Positions 22,585 to 33,076 of a stretch of 64,000 nt of DNA are shown piece by piece. A program made the translations under genes and the position numbers. Source of the stretch: Herbiconiux oxytropis (GTDB lineage: Bacteria > Actinomycetota > Actinomycetes > Actinomycetales > Microbacteriaceae); NCBI RefSeq assembly GCF_024979315.1, contig NZ_JANLCK010000001.1, positions 1-64,000 on the forward strand. Direction: 5' to 3'. The notes below the pieces were generated by a model that was not told the origin of the DNA, did no database searches, and saw nothing but the letters and a program-made list of their open reading frames with translations. How positions within the stretch are numbered: position 1 is the stretch's first letter; the number at the start of each line of letters is the position of its first letter.

Positions 22585-22958
22585 GGCACGGCGATGCGCT
22601 GGCCGGGCTGCACTGCGGACTCACTCAGCTGGTTGAGGCTCATGATCTCGGCGATGACGTCGCGCGGATCGGCTTCGGGAGCGAGCGTCTCGGCGATGAC
22701 CCACAGGCTCTGGCCGGCCTTCACCGTCAGGTAGTCGAACTCGGCACCCGCGTTGCTGCCGGTCGCCACGGCAGAACCCCCGCTGAACATCGCGAAGAAC
22801 CCGAGCACGAGGATGATTGGCAGCGCCACCACGGCGGCGAGCACGGCACGGCCACGGGCGGTGATGCGCAGCCGCACAGTCGGCGTGGCGGAGGTGGGCG
22901 CGCCAGATGCGGCGACGGATGCGGTGCGGGTGGTGCGGAGAGGTGCTGCGTAGCTCAT
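22566..22958 (-). CDS. single-pass LysM protein, probable SOS-linked cell division factor
   Basis: 130 residues: a Ser/Thr/Ala-rich cytoplasmic tail, one membrane helix at about 38-57, then an extracellular LysM domain (about 77-125, YLTVKAGQSLWVIAE to PGQRIAVP) that binds peptidoglycan. AGGAGG stands four bases before the ATG. It is divergent from lexA across a shared LexA-box region. In mycobacteria the divergent neighbour of lexA (Rv2719c/ChiZ, TM plus LysM) is DNA-damage induced and blocks division. This gene has the same position and architecture, so I infer the same role. No hydrolase domain is visible. Confidence 0.85.
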   Translation of the reverse strand: MSYAAPLRTTRTASVAASGAPTSATPTVRLRITARGRAVLAAVVALPIILVLGFFAMFSGGSAVATGSNAGAEFDYLTVKAGQSLWVIAETLAPEADPRDVIAEIMSLNQLSESAVQPGQRIAVPADLAK

Positions 22959-23018
22959 GATTCCTCCTGAAGGGTTCGTACCGGCGCTCGGCCGGGAGCA
23001 CCGATACGAAGTCTTGTT

Positions 23019-23034
23019 CCGAATGTATATTCGA
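23019..23034. promoter_or_regulatory. LexA operator (SOS box) in the lexA/LysM divergent region
   Basis: CGAAT-GTAT-ATTCG, with perfect 5-base arms at 23020-23024 and 23029-23033 and a 4-base centre fitting RNRY. It matches the actinobacterial SOS box CGAAC-RNRY-GTTYG with a symmetric C-to-T change. It is nearer the LysM gene start (about 60 bases). Confidence 0.75.
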
Positions 23035-23082
23035 ATTAGTGGTTCGTCAAGCGGTCTCACCTCGAAGAGTCGGCGACACACT

Positions 23083-23096
23083 CGAACATATGTGTG
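23083..23096. promoter_or_regulatory. second, imperfect LexA operator upstream of lexA
   Basis: CGAAC-ATAT-GTGTG: a perfect left half and RNRY centre, with the right half matching GTTYG at three of five positions. It lies about 145 bases before the lexA start and probably serves autoregulation. Confidence 0.5.
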
Positions 23097-23240
23097 TTTT
23101 CGAGCACTTCTCGGATACAGTTTCGATCGACAGGTGAACTCAACCAGCAGCCACCGACACTGGGTCAGCGATGGCCCAGGACGGGGCGATGGAGCGCATC
23201 GAGATGAGCGCATCAAGACGGAGCGCAGAAAGCAGGAGAC

Positions 23241-23915
23241 GTGGCGAACGACACCGGGCGCACCAGGCGACGCAAGAGCCTCAGCGACAAGCAGCTGGCG
23301 ATCCTCGACGTGATCCAGCGCTCCGTGTTGTCACGCGGCTACCCGCCGAGCATGCGCGAGATCGGCGACGCCGTCGGTCTGGCCTCCCTGTCGAGCGTCA
23401 CACACCAGCTCAACCAGCTCGAGCTCTCCGGCTACCTCCGCCGCGATCCGAACCGCCCTCGCGCCATGGAGGTGCTGATCGACGTGCCGAGCCTCGAGGA
23501 TGCACCCTCGCCGGACGCCGACTCCGCGCCCCCCGTCGGAGACGCCACGCTCGTGCCGCTCGTCGGCCGCATCGCCGCCGGAATCCCGATCACCGCCGAG
23601 CAGCAGGTCGACGAGGTGTTCCCGCTCCCCCGCCAGCTCGTCGGCAACGGCGACCTCTTCATGCTCAAGGTCGTGGGCGAGTCGATGATCGACGCGGCCA
23701 TCTGCGACGGCGACTGGGTCGTCATCCGTCAGCAGAACACCGCCGAGAACGGCGACATCGTGGCCGCCATGCTCGACGAGGAGGCCACAGTGAAGGTGTT
23801 CCGCCAGCGCGACGGCCACACCTGGCTCCTCCCCCGCAACTCCAACTTTGAACCCATCCTGGGCGACTTCGCCACGGTGCTCGGCAAGGTCGTCGCGGTG
23901 CTGCGAGCTGTTTAG
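23241..23915 (+). CDS. lexA: LexA repressor
   Basis: 224-residue SOS repressor. An N-terminal winged HTH (about 13-75, with [13 protein letters not shown]) binds the boxes upstream. The C-terminal S24 peptidase fold has the self-cleavage bond A113-G114 (RIAAGIPI), Ser148 in GESM and Lys185 in TVKVF. The start is GTG with AGGAG two bases before it, a tight spacing. Two LexA boxes in the divergent region indicate autoregulation. It is followed by a 12-base perfect hairpin. Confidence 0.97.
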   Translation: MANDTGRTRRRKSLSDKQLAILDVIQRSVLSRGYPPSMREIGDAVGLASLSSVTHQLNQLELSGYLRRDPNRPRAMEVLIDVPSLEDAPSPDADSAPPVGDATLVPLVGRIAAGIPITAEQQVDEVFPLPRQLVGNGDLFMLKVVGESMIDAAICDGDWVVIRQQNTAENGDIVAAMLDEEATVKVFRQRDGHTWLLPRNSNFEPILGDFATVLGKVVAVLRAV

Positions 23916-23921
23916 CTGCAT

Positions 23922-23957
23922 GTGAAGTCCCGGTCGCTCTCGCGGCCGGGACTTCAC
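23922..23957. terminator. bidirectional hairpin between lexA and hflX
   Basis: Perfect 12-base arms GTGAAGTCCCGG (23922-23933) and CCGGGACTTCAC (23946-23957) with a 12-base loop, seven bases after the lexA stop and 44 bases from the convergent hflX stop. There is no strong T-run, but symmetry and position fit a two-way terminator. Confidence 0.7.
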
Positions 23958-24001
23958 CTTGGGGCAACCGGGTGCGGCCCGTCACCGTTTTCACTGAGGG
24001 G

Positions 24002-25549
24002 TCAGCGGGGGACGGCGAACTCCGTAAGGCGTTCCTCGAACTCCGGGTTCACGAGCGCGCGCACATGGGTGCCCGACTCCTCGTACTCGGTGCTGAGCAC
24101 GGTGTTCTTCTCGTGCAGGAGCGTCACCAGGTCACCGCGCTCGTAGGGGACGAGAAGGTCGACCTCCACGCTCGGCCGCGGCAGGATCTCGTCGATCGCC
24201 GCGAGCAGCTCGGCGATGCCCTCGCCTGTGCGGGCCGACACGAAGATCGCGTTCGGCTCGAGGCCCCTGAGCACGAGCCGGTCGTCCTCCGGCACCAGGT
24301 CGCTCTTGTTGAACACCACGATCTCAGGGATGCCGCGGGCACCCGCCTCGCCCATCACGTCGCGGACGGTCGTGATCTGGCTGGCCGGATCCGGGTGGGA
24401 TCCGTCGACCACGTGCACCACGACATCCGAGTCGGCCACCTCTTCGAGGGTCGACCGGAAGGCCTCCACGAGCTGGTGCGGCAGAGCACGGACGAACCCG
24501 ACGGTGTCGGCGATCGTGTAGGGCCGGCCGTCGGCCGTGACGTTCTTGCGCACGGTGGCGTCGAGGGTCGCGAACAGGGAGTTCTCGACGAGCACGCCGG
24601 CGCTCGTGATGCGGTTCAGCAGCGACGACTTTCCCGCGTTGGTGTACCCGGCGATCGCCACACTCGGCACGGCGTTGCGCTTGCGGCTGGCCCGCTTGGC
24701 GTCACGCGCCGGCTTCATCTCCTTGATCTGCTTGCGCAGTTTCGCCATCCGGATGTGGATGCGACGGCGGTCGAGCTCGATCTTCGTCTCACCCGGTCCG
24801 CGCGAGCCCATTCCGGCTCCCGCACCACCGACCTGGCCACCGGCCTGGCGGGACATCGAGTCACCCCAGCCGCGCAGTCGCGGCAGGAGGTACTCGAGCT
24901 GCGCGAGCTCGACCTGGGCTTTGCCCTCGCGGCTCTTGGCGTGCTGGCTGAAGATGTCGAGGATGACGGCCGTGCGGTCGATCACCTTGACCTTCACGAC
25001 GTCTTCGAGTGCGCGCCGCTGGCTGGGAGCGAGCTCAGTGTCGGCGATCACCGTGTCGGCTCCCAGCGAGGCCACGAGCGCGCGCAGCTCCTCGGCCTTG
25101 CCCTTGCCGAAGTAGGTGCTGGGGTCGGGATACGGACGGCGCTGCAGGAGACCGTCGAGCACGACGGCTCCCGCGGTCTCTGCGAGGGCCGCGAGCTCGC
25201 GCAGGGAGTTCTCGGCGTCGCCGAGCGTTCCCTGCGAGTAGACGCCGATGATGACGACGTTCTCGAGCCGGAGCTGCCGGTACTCGACCTCGGTGACGTC
25301 TACGAGCTCGGTCGAGAGCCCGGCCACGCGGCGGAGCGACTGGCGATCCTCCCGGTCGAACTGGTCGCCGTCGTAGCCCGAGCCCGGAGCGCCGTGGCCC
25401 GTGGTCTCGGGCCGCTGCAGCGCCTGGGCCGCGCCCTGCTCGAACAGCGAGTAGCCGGACGAGCGCTTCGCGGCGCTCGCCAGCACCCGGCTGACGGCGT
25501 CGTCGCCCTCTGCGGTCGTGCTGTCTTCGTGAGTCTGGTGGTCTGACAT
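24002..25549 (-). CDS. hflX: GTPase HflX
   Basis: 515-residue ribosome-associated GTPase that splits stalled or hibernating 70S ribosomes. An N-terminal acidic tail of about 75 residues is followed by the HflX nucleotide-independent domain with GKGKAEEL near 148-155, a Gly-rich linker (SMSRQAGGQVGGAGAGMGSR, 231-250) and GPGETKIELDRRRI. The G domain has P-loop GYTNAGKSS at 301-309 and DTVGFVR. I chose ATG 25549; a TTG three codons upstream is less likely. Confidence 0.95.
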   Translation of the reverse strand: MSDHQTHEDSTTAEGDDAVSRVLASAAKRSSGYSLFEQGAAQALQRPETTGHGAPGSGYDGDQFDREDRQSLRRVAGLSTELVDVTEVEYRQLRLENVVIIGVYSQGTLGDAENSLRELAALAETAGAVVLDGLLQRRPYPDPSTYFGKGKAEELRALVASLGADTVIADTELAPSQRRALEDVVKVKVIDRTAVILDIFSQHAKSREGKAQVELAQLEYLLPRLRGWGDSMSRQAGGQVGGAGAGMGSRGPGETKIELDRRRIHIRMAKLRKQIKEMKPARDAKRASRKRNAVPSVAIAGYTNAGKSSLLNRITSAGVLVENSLFATLDATVRKNVTADGRPYTIADTVGFVRALPHQLVEAFRSTLEEVADSDVVVHVVDGSHPDPASQITTVRDVMGEAGARGIPEIVVFNKSDLVPEDDRLVLRGLEPNAIFVSARTGEGIAELLAAIDEILPRPSVEVDLLVPYERGDLVTLLHEKNTVLSTEYEESGTHVRALVNPEFEERLTEFAVPR

Positions 25550-25590
25550 TGCGGTCAAGACTAGTCTCCTTGTTTGCTAGATTCCTTGGT

Positions 25591-26208
25591 ATGGAGGGCG
25601 AGCACTACTTCTCGGCGCAACCCGCCGGAGAGCTGGCGCTCCGTGAGATCGACGTCACCCTCGCGGGTTCTCCCCACCGGGTCGTCACGTCGTCGAAGAT
25701 CTTCAGTCCCGACCACGTCGACACCGGCACCCAGGTCTTGCTGGCGAACGTCCCGACTCCGCCGGCCGTCGGCGATCTGCTCGATCTCGGCTGCGGCTGG
25801 GGACCGATCGCGCTGACGCTCGCGCTGGAGTCACCGCGCGCCACGGTGTGGGCGGTGGACGTCAACGAACGTGCTCTGGATCTGGTGCGGCGGAATAGTC
25901 ACATGATGGGTCTCGAGAACATCAACGCCTGTCGACCCGAGGATGTTCCCGATCACGTGAGATTCGCCACGATCTGGTCGAATCCGCCGATCCGTGTGGG
26001 CAAAGAGGTGCTTCACTCGATGCTGCAGCACTGGCTGCCCCGACTCGAGGTCGACGCGGAGGCGTGGCTCGTGGTGCAGAAGAACCTGGGCTCGGATTCC
26101 CTGCAGCGCTGGCTGCACGGGGAGTTCCCGACCCTCGAGGTGTCTCGCACCACCACGGCCAAGGGCTTCAGGGTGCTGCGTGCTCGCGCGGAACAGGCCG
26201 ACGACTAG
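25591..26208 (+). CDS. class I SAM-dependent methyltransferase, RsmC-like
   Basis: 205 residues. SAM motif I LDLGCGWG at 64-71 and motif IV NPPI at 131-134, the pattern of N-methyltransferases of the small-domain (RsmC) family that modify guanine or adenine in rRNA; the target is not proven. I chose ATG 25591 because the family begins with an EHYFSAQP-like stretch; an upstream TTG at 25549 is less likely. TAGATT stands about eight bases before the ATG, so the mRNA may be leaderless. It is divergent from hflX. Confidence 0.82.
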   Translation: MEGEHYFSAQPAGELALREIDVTLAGSPHRVVTSSKIFSPDHVDTGTQVLLANVPTPPAVGDLLDLGCGWGPIALTLALESPRATVWAVDVNERALDLVRRNSHMMGLENINACRPEDVPDHVRFATIWSNPPIRVGKEVLHSMLQHWLPRLEVDAEAWLVVQKNLGSDSLQRWLHGEFPTLEVSRTTTAKGFRVLRARAEQADD

Positions 26209-26229
26209 CGTCGCCGCTCGCGGGAGTCG

Positions 26230-27111
26230 TCAGGCGAGCGAGAGATCGCCTTCGTAGACGAGCTCGGCCGGACCGGAGAGGGCGACGTGCTCGCCGTCCT
26301 CGGTGGGGAACATCCGCACCCCCACGACTCCGCCCGGCACGGTGACGCGCCACTGGTTCGGAGCGCCCGCTCCCGCCCAGTGGCGGGTCGCGAGCGCCGC
26401 GGCCGCCGCTCCCGTGCCGCAGGAGAGGGTCTCGCCGCTCCCCCGCTCGTGCACGCGCATGCGGATGTGGCCGACACCGTCGCGCACGAGAGGATCGCTC
26501 GGCACCACGAACTCGACGTTCGCACCGTCGACCGGCGAGGGCTCGAGGTGGGGGATGTAGGAGAGGTCGGCCTCGTCGAGCTCGGCGTCGTCGGCGAGAG
26601 CGACCACCACGTGGGGGTTGCCGAGGTTGATGCCGAGTCCGGGGCGGGCCACCTGCAGGTTCTTGGCACGCACGAGCGGCTCACCGCCCTCGAGCCGCCA
26701 GCGACCGAGGTCGGCCTGGAAGCCGAGGGTGTTGCGCTGCACGTCGCGCACGCCGCTGCGGGTGCCGATGGCGAGGGTCTCGCCCGGCTCGAGCGTGGCG
26801 AGGCCGTTGTCGAGGAGGTAGCGGGCGAAGACGCGGATGCCGTTGCCGCACATCTCGGCGATCGAGCCGTCGGCGTTGCGGTAGTCCATGAACCACTCCG
26901 CCGCCGGGTCTTCGGCGAGCGACGCGGCGCCCGCGTCGATGTTCGCCGAGCGCACGGCGCGGAGGAGACCGTCTGCACCCACGCCGAAATGGCGGTCGCA
27001 GATCGCGGCGACCTGACTCGGATCGAGGTCGACTTCACCCTCGGGGTCGGTGAAGAGCACGAAGTCGTTCCCCGTGCCCTGGCCCTTGGTGAAGTGCAGA
27101 TCGGCTGGCAT
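26230..27111 (-). CDS. dapF: diaminopimelate epimerase
   Basis: 293 residues; converts LL- to meso-diaminopimelate for lysine and, where used, peptidoglycan. The two catalytic cysteines are C88 (MCGNGIR) and C231 (SCGTGAA). It is downstream of miaA by five bases. Many Microbacteriaceae use diamino acids other than DAP in the wall, so its main use may be lysine synthesis. Confidence 0.96.
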   Translation of the reverse strand: MPADLHFTKGQGTGNDFVLFTDPEGEVDLDPSQVAAICDRHFGVGADGLLRAVRSANIDAGAASLAEDPAAEWFMDYRNADGSIAEMCGNGIRVFARYLLDNGLATLEPGETLAIGTRSGVRDVQRNTLGFQADLGRWRLEGGEPLVRAKNLQVARPGLGINLGNPHVVVALADDAELDEADLSYIPHLEPSPVDGANVEFVVPSDPLVRDGVGHIRMRVHERGSGETLSCGTGAAAAALATRHWAGAGAPNQWRVTVPGGVVGVRMFPTEDGEHVALSGPAELVYEGDLSLA

Positions 27112-27116
27112 GGGAT

Positions 27117-28073
27117 TCAGTCTAGGACGGCGCAGAGAGCCGCCTGCACGCTGTCCGCGCTCAGCGGATCGACGTCGATCGCATCGGCGTAGCGCTTGAA
27201 CCAGCTCACCTGACGGCGGGCGTACCGGCGGGTCAGGGACTGCGCCTCGGCGATCGCCTCTTCGCGCGTGGAGTGGCCGTCGAGCTCGGCGAGGGCCTGG
27301 GCATAGCCGATGGCACGGGCCGCCGTCGTGCCTTCCCGGAGGCCGTTCTGCGCGAGGGCGGCCACCTCCTCCAGGAGGCCGCCGGCCCACATCCGCTCGA
27401 CCCTCGCATCGAGCCGCTCGACGAGGTCGGGGCGCGGGATGCCGAGTCGCAGCACGGTGGCCGGTCGCCACGGCACGGGCGCATCCGGCAGCGTGCCGGA
27501 CAGCGGGGCCCCCGTGAGCTCGACCACCTCGAGCGCGCGCACGATGCGACGGCCGTTGTGCTGGCCGATCGCCGCCGCCGCCGCGGCGTCGACCTCCTTG
27601 AGGCGGTCGTAGAGGGCACGCGGGCTCGAAGACTCGAGCTCGGCCTCCAGACGGGCGCGCACCGCGTCGTCGCGCGCGGGGAAACTGAAGTCGAAGAGCA
27701 CGGAGGAGACGTAGAGGCCCGATCCCCCGACGAGCACGGCCGTGTCGCCGCGCTCGAGGATGCCGTCGATGTCGGCCCGGGCCGCACGCTGGTAGGCAGC
27801 GACCGACGCGTCGTCGGTGACCTCGAGCACATCGAGCTGATGGTGAGGGATGCCTCGGCGCTCGGGCAGCGGGAGCTTCGCGGTGCCGATGTCCATGCCG
27901 CGGTAGAGCTGCATGGCGTCGGCGTTGACGACCTCCGCCTGGCGTCCCACCGCGGCCAATCGCTCGGCGAGGTCGAGTGAGAGGTCCGACTTTCCCGTGC
28001 CGGTGGCGCCGACGACGGCGATGAGGGTCGCGGGGCCCGCCGAGGGTGAGACCGGTGCCGGGTGGGAGACCAT
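27117..28073 (-). CDS. miaA: tRNA dimethylallyltransferase
   Basis: 318 residues; adds an isopentenyl group to A37 of tRNAs reading UNN codons. P-loop GATGTGKS at 22-29, followed by [17 protein letters not shown] and the catalytic loop. It starts seven bases after miaB and supplies the substrate for MiaB, so the two form a pathway pair. Confidence 0.96.
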   Translation of the reverse strand: MVSHPAPVSPSAGPATLIAVVGATGTGKSDLSLDLAERLAAVGRQAEVVNADAMQLYRGMDIGTAKLPLPERRGIPHHQLDVLEVTDDASVAAYQRAARADIDGILERGDTAVLVGGSGLYVSSVLFDFSFPARDDAVRARLEAELESSSPRALYDRLKEVDAAAAAAIGQHNGRRIVRALEVVELTGAPLSGTLPDAPVPWRPATVLRLGIPRPDLVERLDARVERMWAGGLLEEVAALAQNGLREGTTAARAIGYAQALAELDGHSTREEAIAEAQSLTRRYARRQVSWFKRYADAIDVDPLSADSVQAALCAVLD

Positions 28074-28080
28074 GCCGCAG

Positions 28081-29679
28081 CTAGCCGCGGAGGTCGTCGG
28101 TGGGGCTGTAGATGGGGACGGTGCTCACGCCCGGCCCATGGTCGTGAGCCCCTGCGGCAGAGGCAGCGCCTGCGGCGGAGCCGACCCGGAGGGTGGGCAG
28201 GCCGAGTGACACAGGACCGACCTTCGTGGGGCTCGTCGCCGACCCGCCGGCCGCGGTGGGAACACCGCAGGACTCGGCCTCTGCCCTGTCCCAGGCATCG
28301 CCCGCGCGGGTGGCGCGCACGGCGAGCGGCGACCCGTCGCTGTCGGCGAGGAGGTGGAAGGGAGCGGCCTGCGTGATGACGACGGAGACCACGTCTCCCG
28401 GACGCGGTCGTGGTGAGCCCGCCGGCAGCTCGAAGTGCACGAGCCTGCTGTCTTCGGCGCGGCCGCTCAGGCGGTGCGTCGCCGTGTCTTTCCGCCCCTC
28501 ACCGTTGGCCACCACGAGCTCGACCCGGCGACCGACGAGCCCCTGGTTCTCCTCGAGCGAGATGCGCTCCTGCAGGGCGGCGAGGCGCTCGTAGCGCTCC
28601 TGCACGATCGCATGAGGGACCTGGTCCGGCAGTGTGGCCGCCGGCGTTCCCGGGCGGATGGAGTACTGGAACGTGAAGGCCGACGCGAACCGGGCCTGCT
28701 CCACCACTCGAAGCGTCTCCTGGAAGTCCTCTTCGGTCTCGCCGGGGAAGCCCACGATGATGTCGGTCGAGATCGCCGCGTTCGGGATCTTCTCGCGCAC
28801 GCGGTCGAGGATGCCGAGAAACTTCGCGGAGCGGTACGACCGGCGCATGGCGCGGAGGATGCGGTCGGAGCCGGACTGCAGCGGCATGTGCAGCTGCGGC
28901 ATCACCGCCGGTGTCTCCGCCATGGCATCGATGACGTCGTCGGTGAACGCCGCCGGGTGGGGGCTCGTGAAGCGGATGCGCTCGAGCCCCTCGATCTGCC
29001 CGGCGGCCCGCAGGAGCTTGCCGAAAGCGAGGCGGTCGCCGAACTCGACGCCGTAGGAGTTGACGTTCTGGCCGAGCAGCGTGACCTCGAGGGCGCCGTC
29101 GTCGACGAGCGACTGGATCTCGGCGAGGATCTCACCCGGACGGCGATCCTTCTCCTTGCCGCGGAGAGCGGGCACGATGCAGAAGGTGCAGGTGTTGTTG
29201 CAGCCGACCGAGATGGAGACCCAGCCACTGAAGGTGGAGTCGCGCTTGGTGGGCAGGGTCGACGGGAACGTCTCGAGCGACTCGAGGATCTCGATCTGCG
29301 CCTCGTCGTTGTGCCGGGCTCGCTCGAGGAGGCTCGGCAGCGAGCCCATGTTGTGGGTCCCGAACACGACATCCACCCACGGAGCCTTGTCGAGGATGAC
29401 GTTCTTGTCCTTCTGGGCCAGGCAGCCGCCTACGGCGATCTGCATGCCCTCGTGCCGTCGCTTCACCGACGCCAGGTGACCCAGGTTTCCGTAGAGCTTG
29501 TTGTCGGCGTTCTCGCGCACGGCGCAGGTGTTGATGACGACGACGTCCGCCTCGACGCCGTCGGCCGGCACATACCCGGCGGCCTCGAGCGATCCGCTCA
29601 ACCGCTCGGAGTCGTGCACGTTCATCTGGCAGCCGTAGGTGCGCACCTCGTAGGTGCGCGTTTCGCTCAAGGTGCTCAT
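28081..29679 (-). CDS. miaB: tRNA-2-methylthio-N6-dimethylallyladenosine synthase
   Basis: 532-residue radical-SAM methylthiotransferase. The N-terminal UPF0004 domain has cluster ligands C17, C52 and C86; the radical SAM triad is C160, C164 and C167 in GCNNTCTFC; a TRAM domain is near 385-455. A poorly conserved tail of about 75 Ala/Gly-rich residues follows. It needs two 4Fe-4S clusters. It is the first gene of miaB-miaA-dapF. Confidence 0.96.
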   Translation of the reverse strand: MSTLSETRTYEVRTYGCQMNVHDSERLSGSLEAAGYVPADGVEADVVVINTCAVRENADNKLYGNLGHLASVKRRHEGMQIAVGGCLAQKDKNVILDKAPWVDVVFGTHNMGSLPSLLERARHNDEAQIEILESLETFPSTLPTKRDSTFSGWVSISVGCNNTCTFCIVPALRGKEKDRRPGEILAEIQSLVDDGALEVTLLGQNVNSYGVEFGDRLAFGKLLRAAGQIEGLERIRFTSPHPAAFTDDVIDAMAETPAVMPQLHMPLQSGSDRILRAMRRSYRSAKFLGILDRVREKIPNAAISTDIIVGFPGETEEDFQETLRVVEQARFASAFTFQYSIRPGTPAATLPDQVPHAIVQERYERLAALQERISLEENQGLVGRRVELVVANGEGRKDTATHRLSGRAEDSRLVHFELPAGSPRPRPGDVVSVVITQAAPFHLLADSDGSPLAVRATRAGDAWDRAEAESCGVPTAAGGSATSPTKVGPVSLGLPTLRVGSAAGAASAAGAHDHGPGVSTVPIYSPTDDLRG

Positions 29680-29756
29680 GATCCCCCAGTCTACGAACTG
29701 AGCCGGCCCACCCAGCCGAGCCGGTCTGTGAGCCGGCCCGGAGACCCCCTCCCGAC

Positions 29757-30476
29757 TCAGCGGAAGCGGGGGCCGCCGGAGGACTTGCGGGTGGACATGG
29801 CCTGGCGGGTGACCTCACGGACGACTCCCGAGGCGAAACCGCGACGGGTGAGGAAGGCCATCAGGCGCCGCTCGGCCGTCTGGTCGTCGAACGAGGAGAG
29901 CTGCCCGATGCGCTTGATCGCGGCATCGCGGGCGAGCTCGAACTCGTGGTCGTCGTCGAGACGGGAGAGCGCCTCGGTGACGAGTTCGGACGGGATCTTG
30001 CGCGCCGAGAGCTCACGCGAGATCACTGCTCGGCTCTTGTGGTTGCGCTCGCTGAGCCGCTCGACGAGCGATTCCGCGAGCGCGAAGTCGTCGAGGTAGC
30101 CGAATTCGGCGTAGCGGGCGACGAGGACATCGGCCTCATCGGACGAGGCGCCTTGAGCCACGAGCAGGTCGTGCGTCTCGCCCGCAGAGAGCTGACGACG
30201 GCCGAGAGCGCGCACGACGGTGTCGCTCACCCGGGCGAGACGCTCCTCATCGCTCAGCTCGGGCTCGTCGTCGACCTCGGCCGGGTCGTCCTCCGAAGCC
30301 CACGTGGTCGGTGTGACGGGGAATGACACCACAGGCCCCGGAGGCGTGGTGCCGGCCTCCTCGGACGACGACGAGCGCCGCCCGAACACGGGGTGGGCGA
30401 CCTCGGCAGCCGACCCGGCCGCCGAGGAGCGCTGCCGCCCACGACGGACCGAATCGAGGCTGACGATGTCGTTCAC
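29757..30476 (-). CDS. recX: regulatory protein RecX
   Basis: 239 residues. About 75 N-terminal residues are disordered (Ser/Pro/Asp/Glu-rich); the rest is the three-helix repeat protein that caps RecA filaments and limits recombinase action. Typical words are [31 protein letters not shown] and AFLTRRGF. The GTG start is three bases after the recA stop, so it is co-transcribed with recA and also SOS-controlled. Confidence 0.93.
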   Translation of the reverse strand: MNDIVSLDSVRRGRQRSSAAGSAAEVAHPVFGRRSSSSEEAGTTPPGPVVSFPVTPTTWASEDDPAEVDDEPELSDEERLARVSDTVVRALGRRQLSAGETHDLLVAQGASSDEADVLVARYAEFGYLDDFALAESLVERLSERNHKSRAVISRELSARKIPSELVTEALSRLDDDHEFELARDAAIKRIGQLSSFDDQTAERRLMAFLTRRGFASGVVREVTRQAMSTRKSSGGPRFR

Positions 30477-30479
30477 GCG

Positions 30480-31571
<1,092 letters not shown>

Positions 31572-31773
31572 CTCGGTCTCCTTCTGGTGTGTGCGGCCTC
31601 TCGGCGGCGATGGTGTGCCCACAGGCTGTCGTGTGCGTCCGAGCTTTCCGGGCGGCAACGACAAGGCGTCTCGGGAGTGTTCGAACGAACCCCACGTTAG
31701 GGACGACCACCGACACCGGGCCGACGGGGTACGCATCTGTGGAGAAGTGTTCGAGTTGCTTCCGCTGTGCAGG
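31572..31773 (-). other. long recA 5' leader, no gene seen
   Basis: About 200 bases between the recA start and its promoter. No open frame of interest is seen. A second CGAAC half-site occurs on the minus strand as part of TTCGTTCGAACACT, without a matching right half. No stable riboswitch-like fold was recognised. Confidence 0.4.
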
Positions 31774-31801
31774 AGCCTACGCCCATCCGAAGGTATGTTC
31801 G
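31774..31801 (-). promoter_or_regulatory. recA promoter with overlapping LexA box
   Basis: SOS box at 31788-31801: CGAAG-GTAT-GTTCG on the plus strand, differing from the actinobacterial consensus by one base. On the minus strand CGAACA (31796-31801) serves as -35, then 16 bases, then -10 TAGGCT (31774-31779). LexA bound here would cover the -35 and spacer, explaining SOS repression. Confidence 0.7.
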
Positions 31802-31843
31802 AGACAAACCCGGCGTGTCGCGTCCGATCTTCGAGGCATGCGA

Positions 31844-31873
31844 GAAGGCCCCCGGACGCATCCGGGGGCCTTC
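31844..31873 (-). terminator. terminator between the DUF3046 gene and recA
   Basis: Perfect 13-base arms (31844-31856 and 31861-31873, GAAGGCCCCCGGA and complement) with a 4-base loop, directly after the DUF3046 stop. It insulates the SOS promoter of recA from upstream reading. Confidence 0.75.
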
Positions 31874-31876
31874 GAT

Positions 31877-32104
31877 TCAGCTGCCGGGCTGGGCGGGGAG
31901 CCCGGCGCCGTGTCTTCGCTGCGGCGGCACATCTGCCGCCCGGCACACCGCGAGCCACACCTCTCGCGGGGGGATGCCGGAGCGGAGCGCATGCTCTGCC
32001 GTGTGGTCACCCAGATCGACGAGCACGAGATCACGTGTGACGACCTGGCCGTACGCATCGCCGAACTCCTCGGCGATCGCTGTCCGGAACTCGCTCAGTC
32101 TCAC
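31877..32104 (-). CDS. DUF3046 family protein
   Basis: 75 residues starting with [23 protein letters not shown] and a central helix [21 protein letters not shown], the DUF3046 pattern. This small family almost always sits next to recA in actinobacteria. Function unknown. The last 18 residues are Pro/Gln/Arg-rich and probably unstructured. It lies 16 bases after clgR. Confidence 0.85.
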   Translation of the reverse strand: MRLSEFRTAIAEEFGDAYGQVVTRDLVLVDLGDHTAEHALRSGIPPREVWLAVCRAADVPPQRRHGAGLPAQPGS

Positions 32105-32120
32105 CGAGGAGCTGCCGCGC

Positions 32121-32429
32121 TCAGCGCGCGACGAGGTCGGCGTCGAAGTCGGCGACGAACTCGTCCGGAATGGTGTCGGGGATGGGATCGATGCCCTCGA
32201 CGATGGCGAGACGGTCTCCGACCTCGCGCATGATCACCGAGATCGGGGTGTCGAGCGCTTCGGCCACGGAGGCGAGAATCTCGCTCGAGGCCTCTTTCTG
32301 GCCTCGCTCCACCTCACTCAGGTAGCCGAGTGCGACGCTCGCCTTGCTTGCCACTTGACGAAGGGTGCGGCCCTTCTGCAGGCGGAAGTCCCGAAGCACG
32401 TCGCCGATTTCCTGACGAACTAGAATCAC
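32121..32429 (-). CDS. clgR: XRE-family regulator, ClgR-like
   Basis: 102 residues; helix-turn-helix at about 12-62 (GRTLRQVASKASVALGYLSEVERGQKEAS in pieces) and an acidic C-terminus. ClgR activates clp protease and stress genes in actinobacteria and is itself a Clp substrate. The recA-side location matches Rv2745c in mycobacteria. GTG start with AAGGAGG five bases before it. The C-terminal end is DADLVAR rather than a plain Ala-Ala tail, so turnover by Clp is uncertain. Confidence 0.85.
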   Translation of the reverse strand: MILVRQEIGDVLRDFRLQKGRTLRQVASKASVALGYLSEVERGQKEASSEILASVAEALDTPISVIMREVGDRLAIVEGIDPIPDTIPDEFVADFDADLVAR

Positions 32430-32459
32430 TGGACCCTCCTTGCGTTCCGGTCACGATCT

Positions 32460-32476
32460 TTCGAGTGGCACTCGAA
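32460..32476. promoter_or_regulatory. 17-bp palindrome in the clgR leader
   Basis: TTCGAGTG-G-CACTCGAA, perfect 8-base arms around one base, between the clgR promoter and start. It has the shape of a dimeric operator and may bind ClgR itself or another regulator. Confidence 0.45.
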
Positions 32477-32528
32477 CCGCGGTTTCACCCTTTGGTTCGT
32501 AGCAGAAACTCTAAACGACGGGGACTGG

Positions 32529-32557
32529 ACAATACTTGTGAATGACGTCAGATGTAA
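32529..32557 (-). promoter_or_regulatory. clgR promoter
   Basis: Minus strand -35 TTACAT (32552-32557), 17-base spacer, -10 TATTGT (32529-32534). The transcript would carry a leader of about 95 bases holding the palindrome at 32460-32476. Confidence 0.55.
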
Positions 32558-32593
32558 CGTGATCGAAACCCCGGGCATTCCCCGGTTCCCGGT

Positions 32594-33076
32594 TCACAGG
32601 AAGTCCTCGAGAATCTCCAGGGCCCGCTCGACCGTCTGCTCGCGGATGGAGCGCCGATCACCCTCGAGCCGGAGCGGGAAGCTCCGCACGTCGTGACCGA
32701 TCGCCAGGCCGATGAAGACGACTCCCGCGTCGTGCCCGTCCTGCGGCTCCGGACCGGCCACCCCCGTGGTGGAGAGCCCGATCGCGGCCGGTTCGCCGCG
32801 CACCTCGAGGGCGGTGCGCACCCCGACCGCCATCTGCATGGCCACATCCGGATGCACGGCGCCATGGGCTGCGAGCACCTCGGCATCGACGCCCAGCACG
32901 CTGTGCTTGAGTGCCGTGTCGTAGGCCACCACTCCCCCGTGCAGCACCGCCGAGGCGCCCGGCACGTCGACGAGCGCGGAGGTGAGGAGGCCGCCGGTGA
33001 GCGATTCTGCGACGGCGATCGTGGTGCGGCTCCTGGTGAGCGACGCGATGATCCGGGACGCGACGGTCTCGCTCAC
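32594..33076 (-). CDS. CinA C-terminal-domain protein (nicotinamide-nucleotide amidohydrolase)
   Basis: 160 residues, only the CinA C-terminal domain (PncC-like), which deamidates NMN to NaMN in pyridine nucleotide recycling. Typical words: TIAVAESLTGGLLTSALVDVPG, GGVVAYDT, LSTTGVAGPEPQDG. No molybdopterin-binding N-terminal domain is present, as in E. coli YgaD/PncC. The GTG overlaps the pgsA stop as GTGA. Confidence 0.92.
   Translation of the reverse strand: MSETVASRIIASLTRSRTTIAVAESLTGGLLTSALVDVPGASAVLHGGVVAYDTALKHSVLGVDAEVLAAHGAVHPDVAMQMAVGVRTALEVRGEPAAIGLSTTGVAGPEPQDGHDAGVVFIGLAIGHDVRSFPLRLEGDRRSIREQTVERALEILEDFL

Noticed and set aside
23083-23096. Treating the second SOS box as a full-strength LexA site
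   Set aside because: The right half matches only three of five consensus bases; kept as a weak site only.
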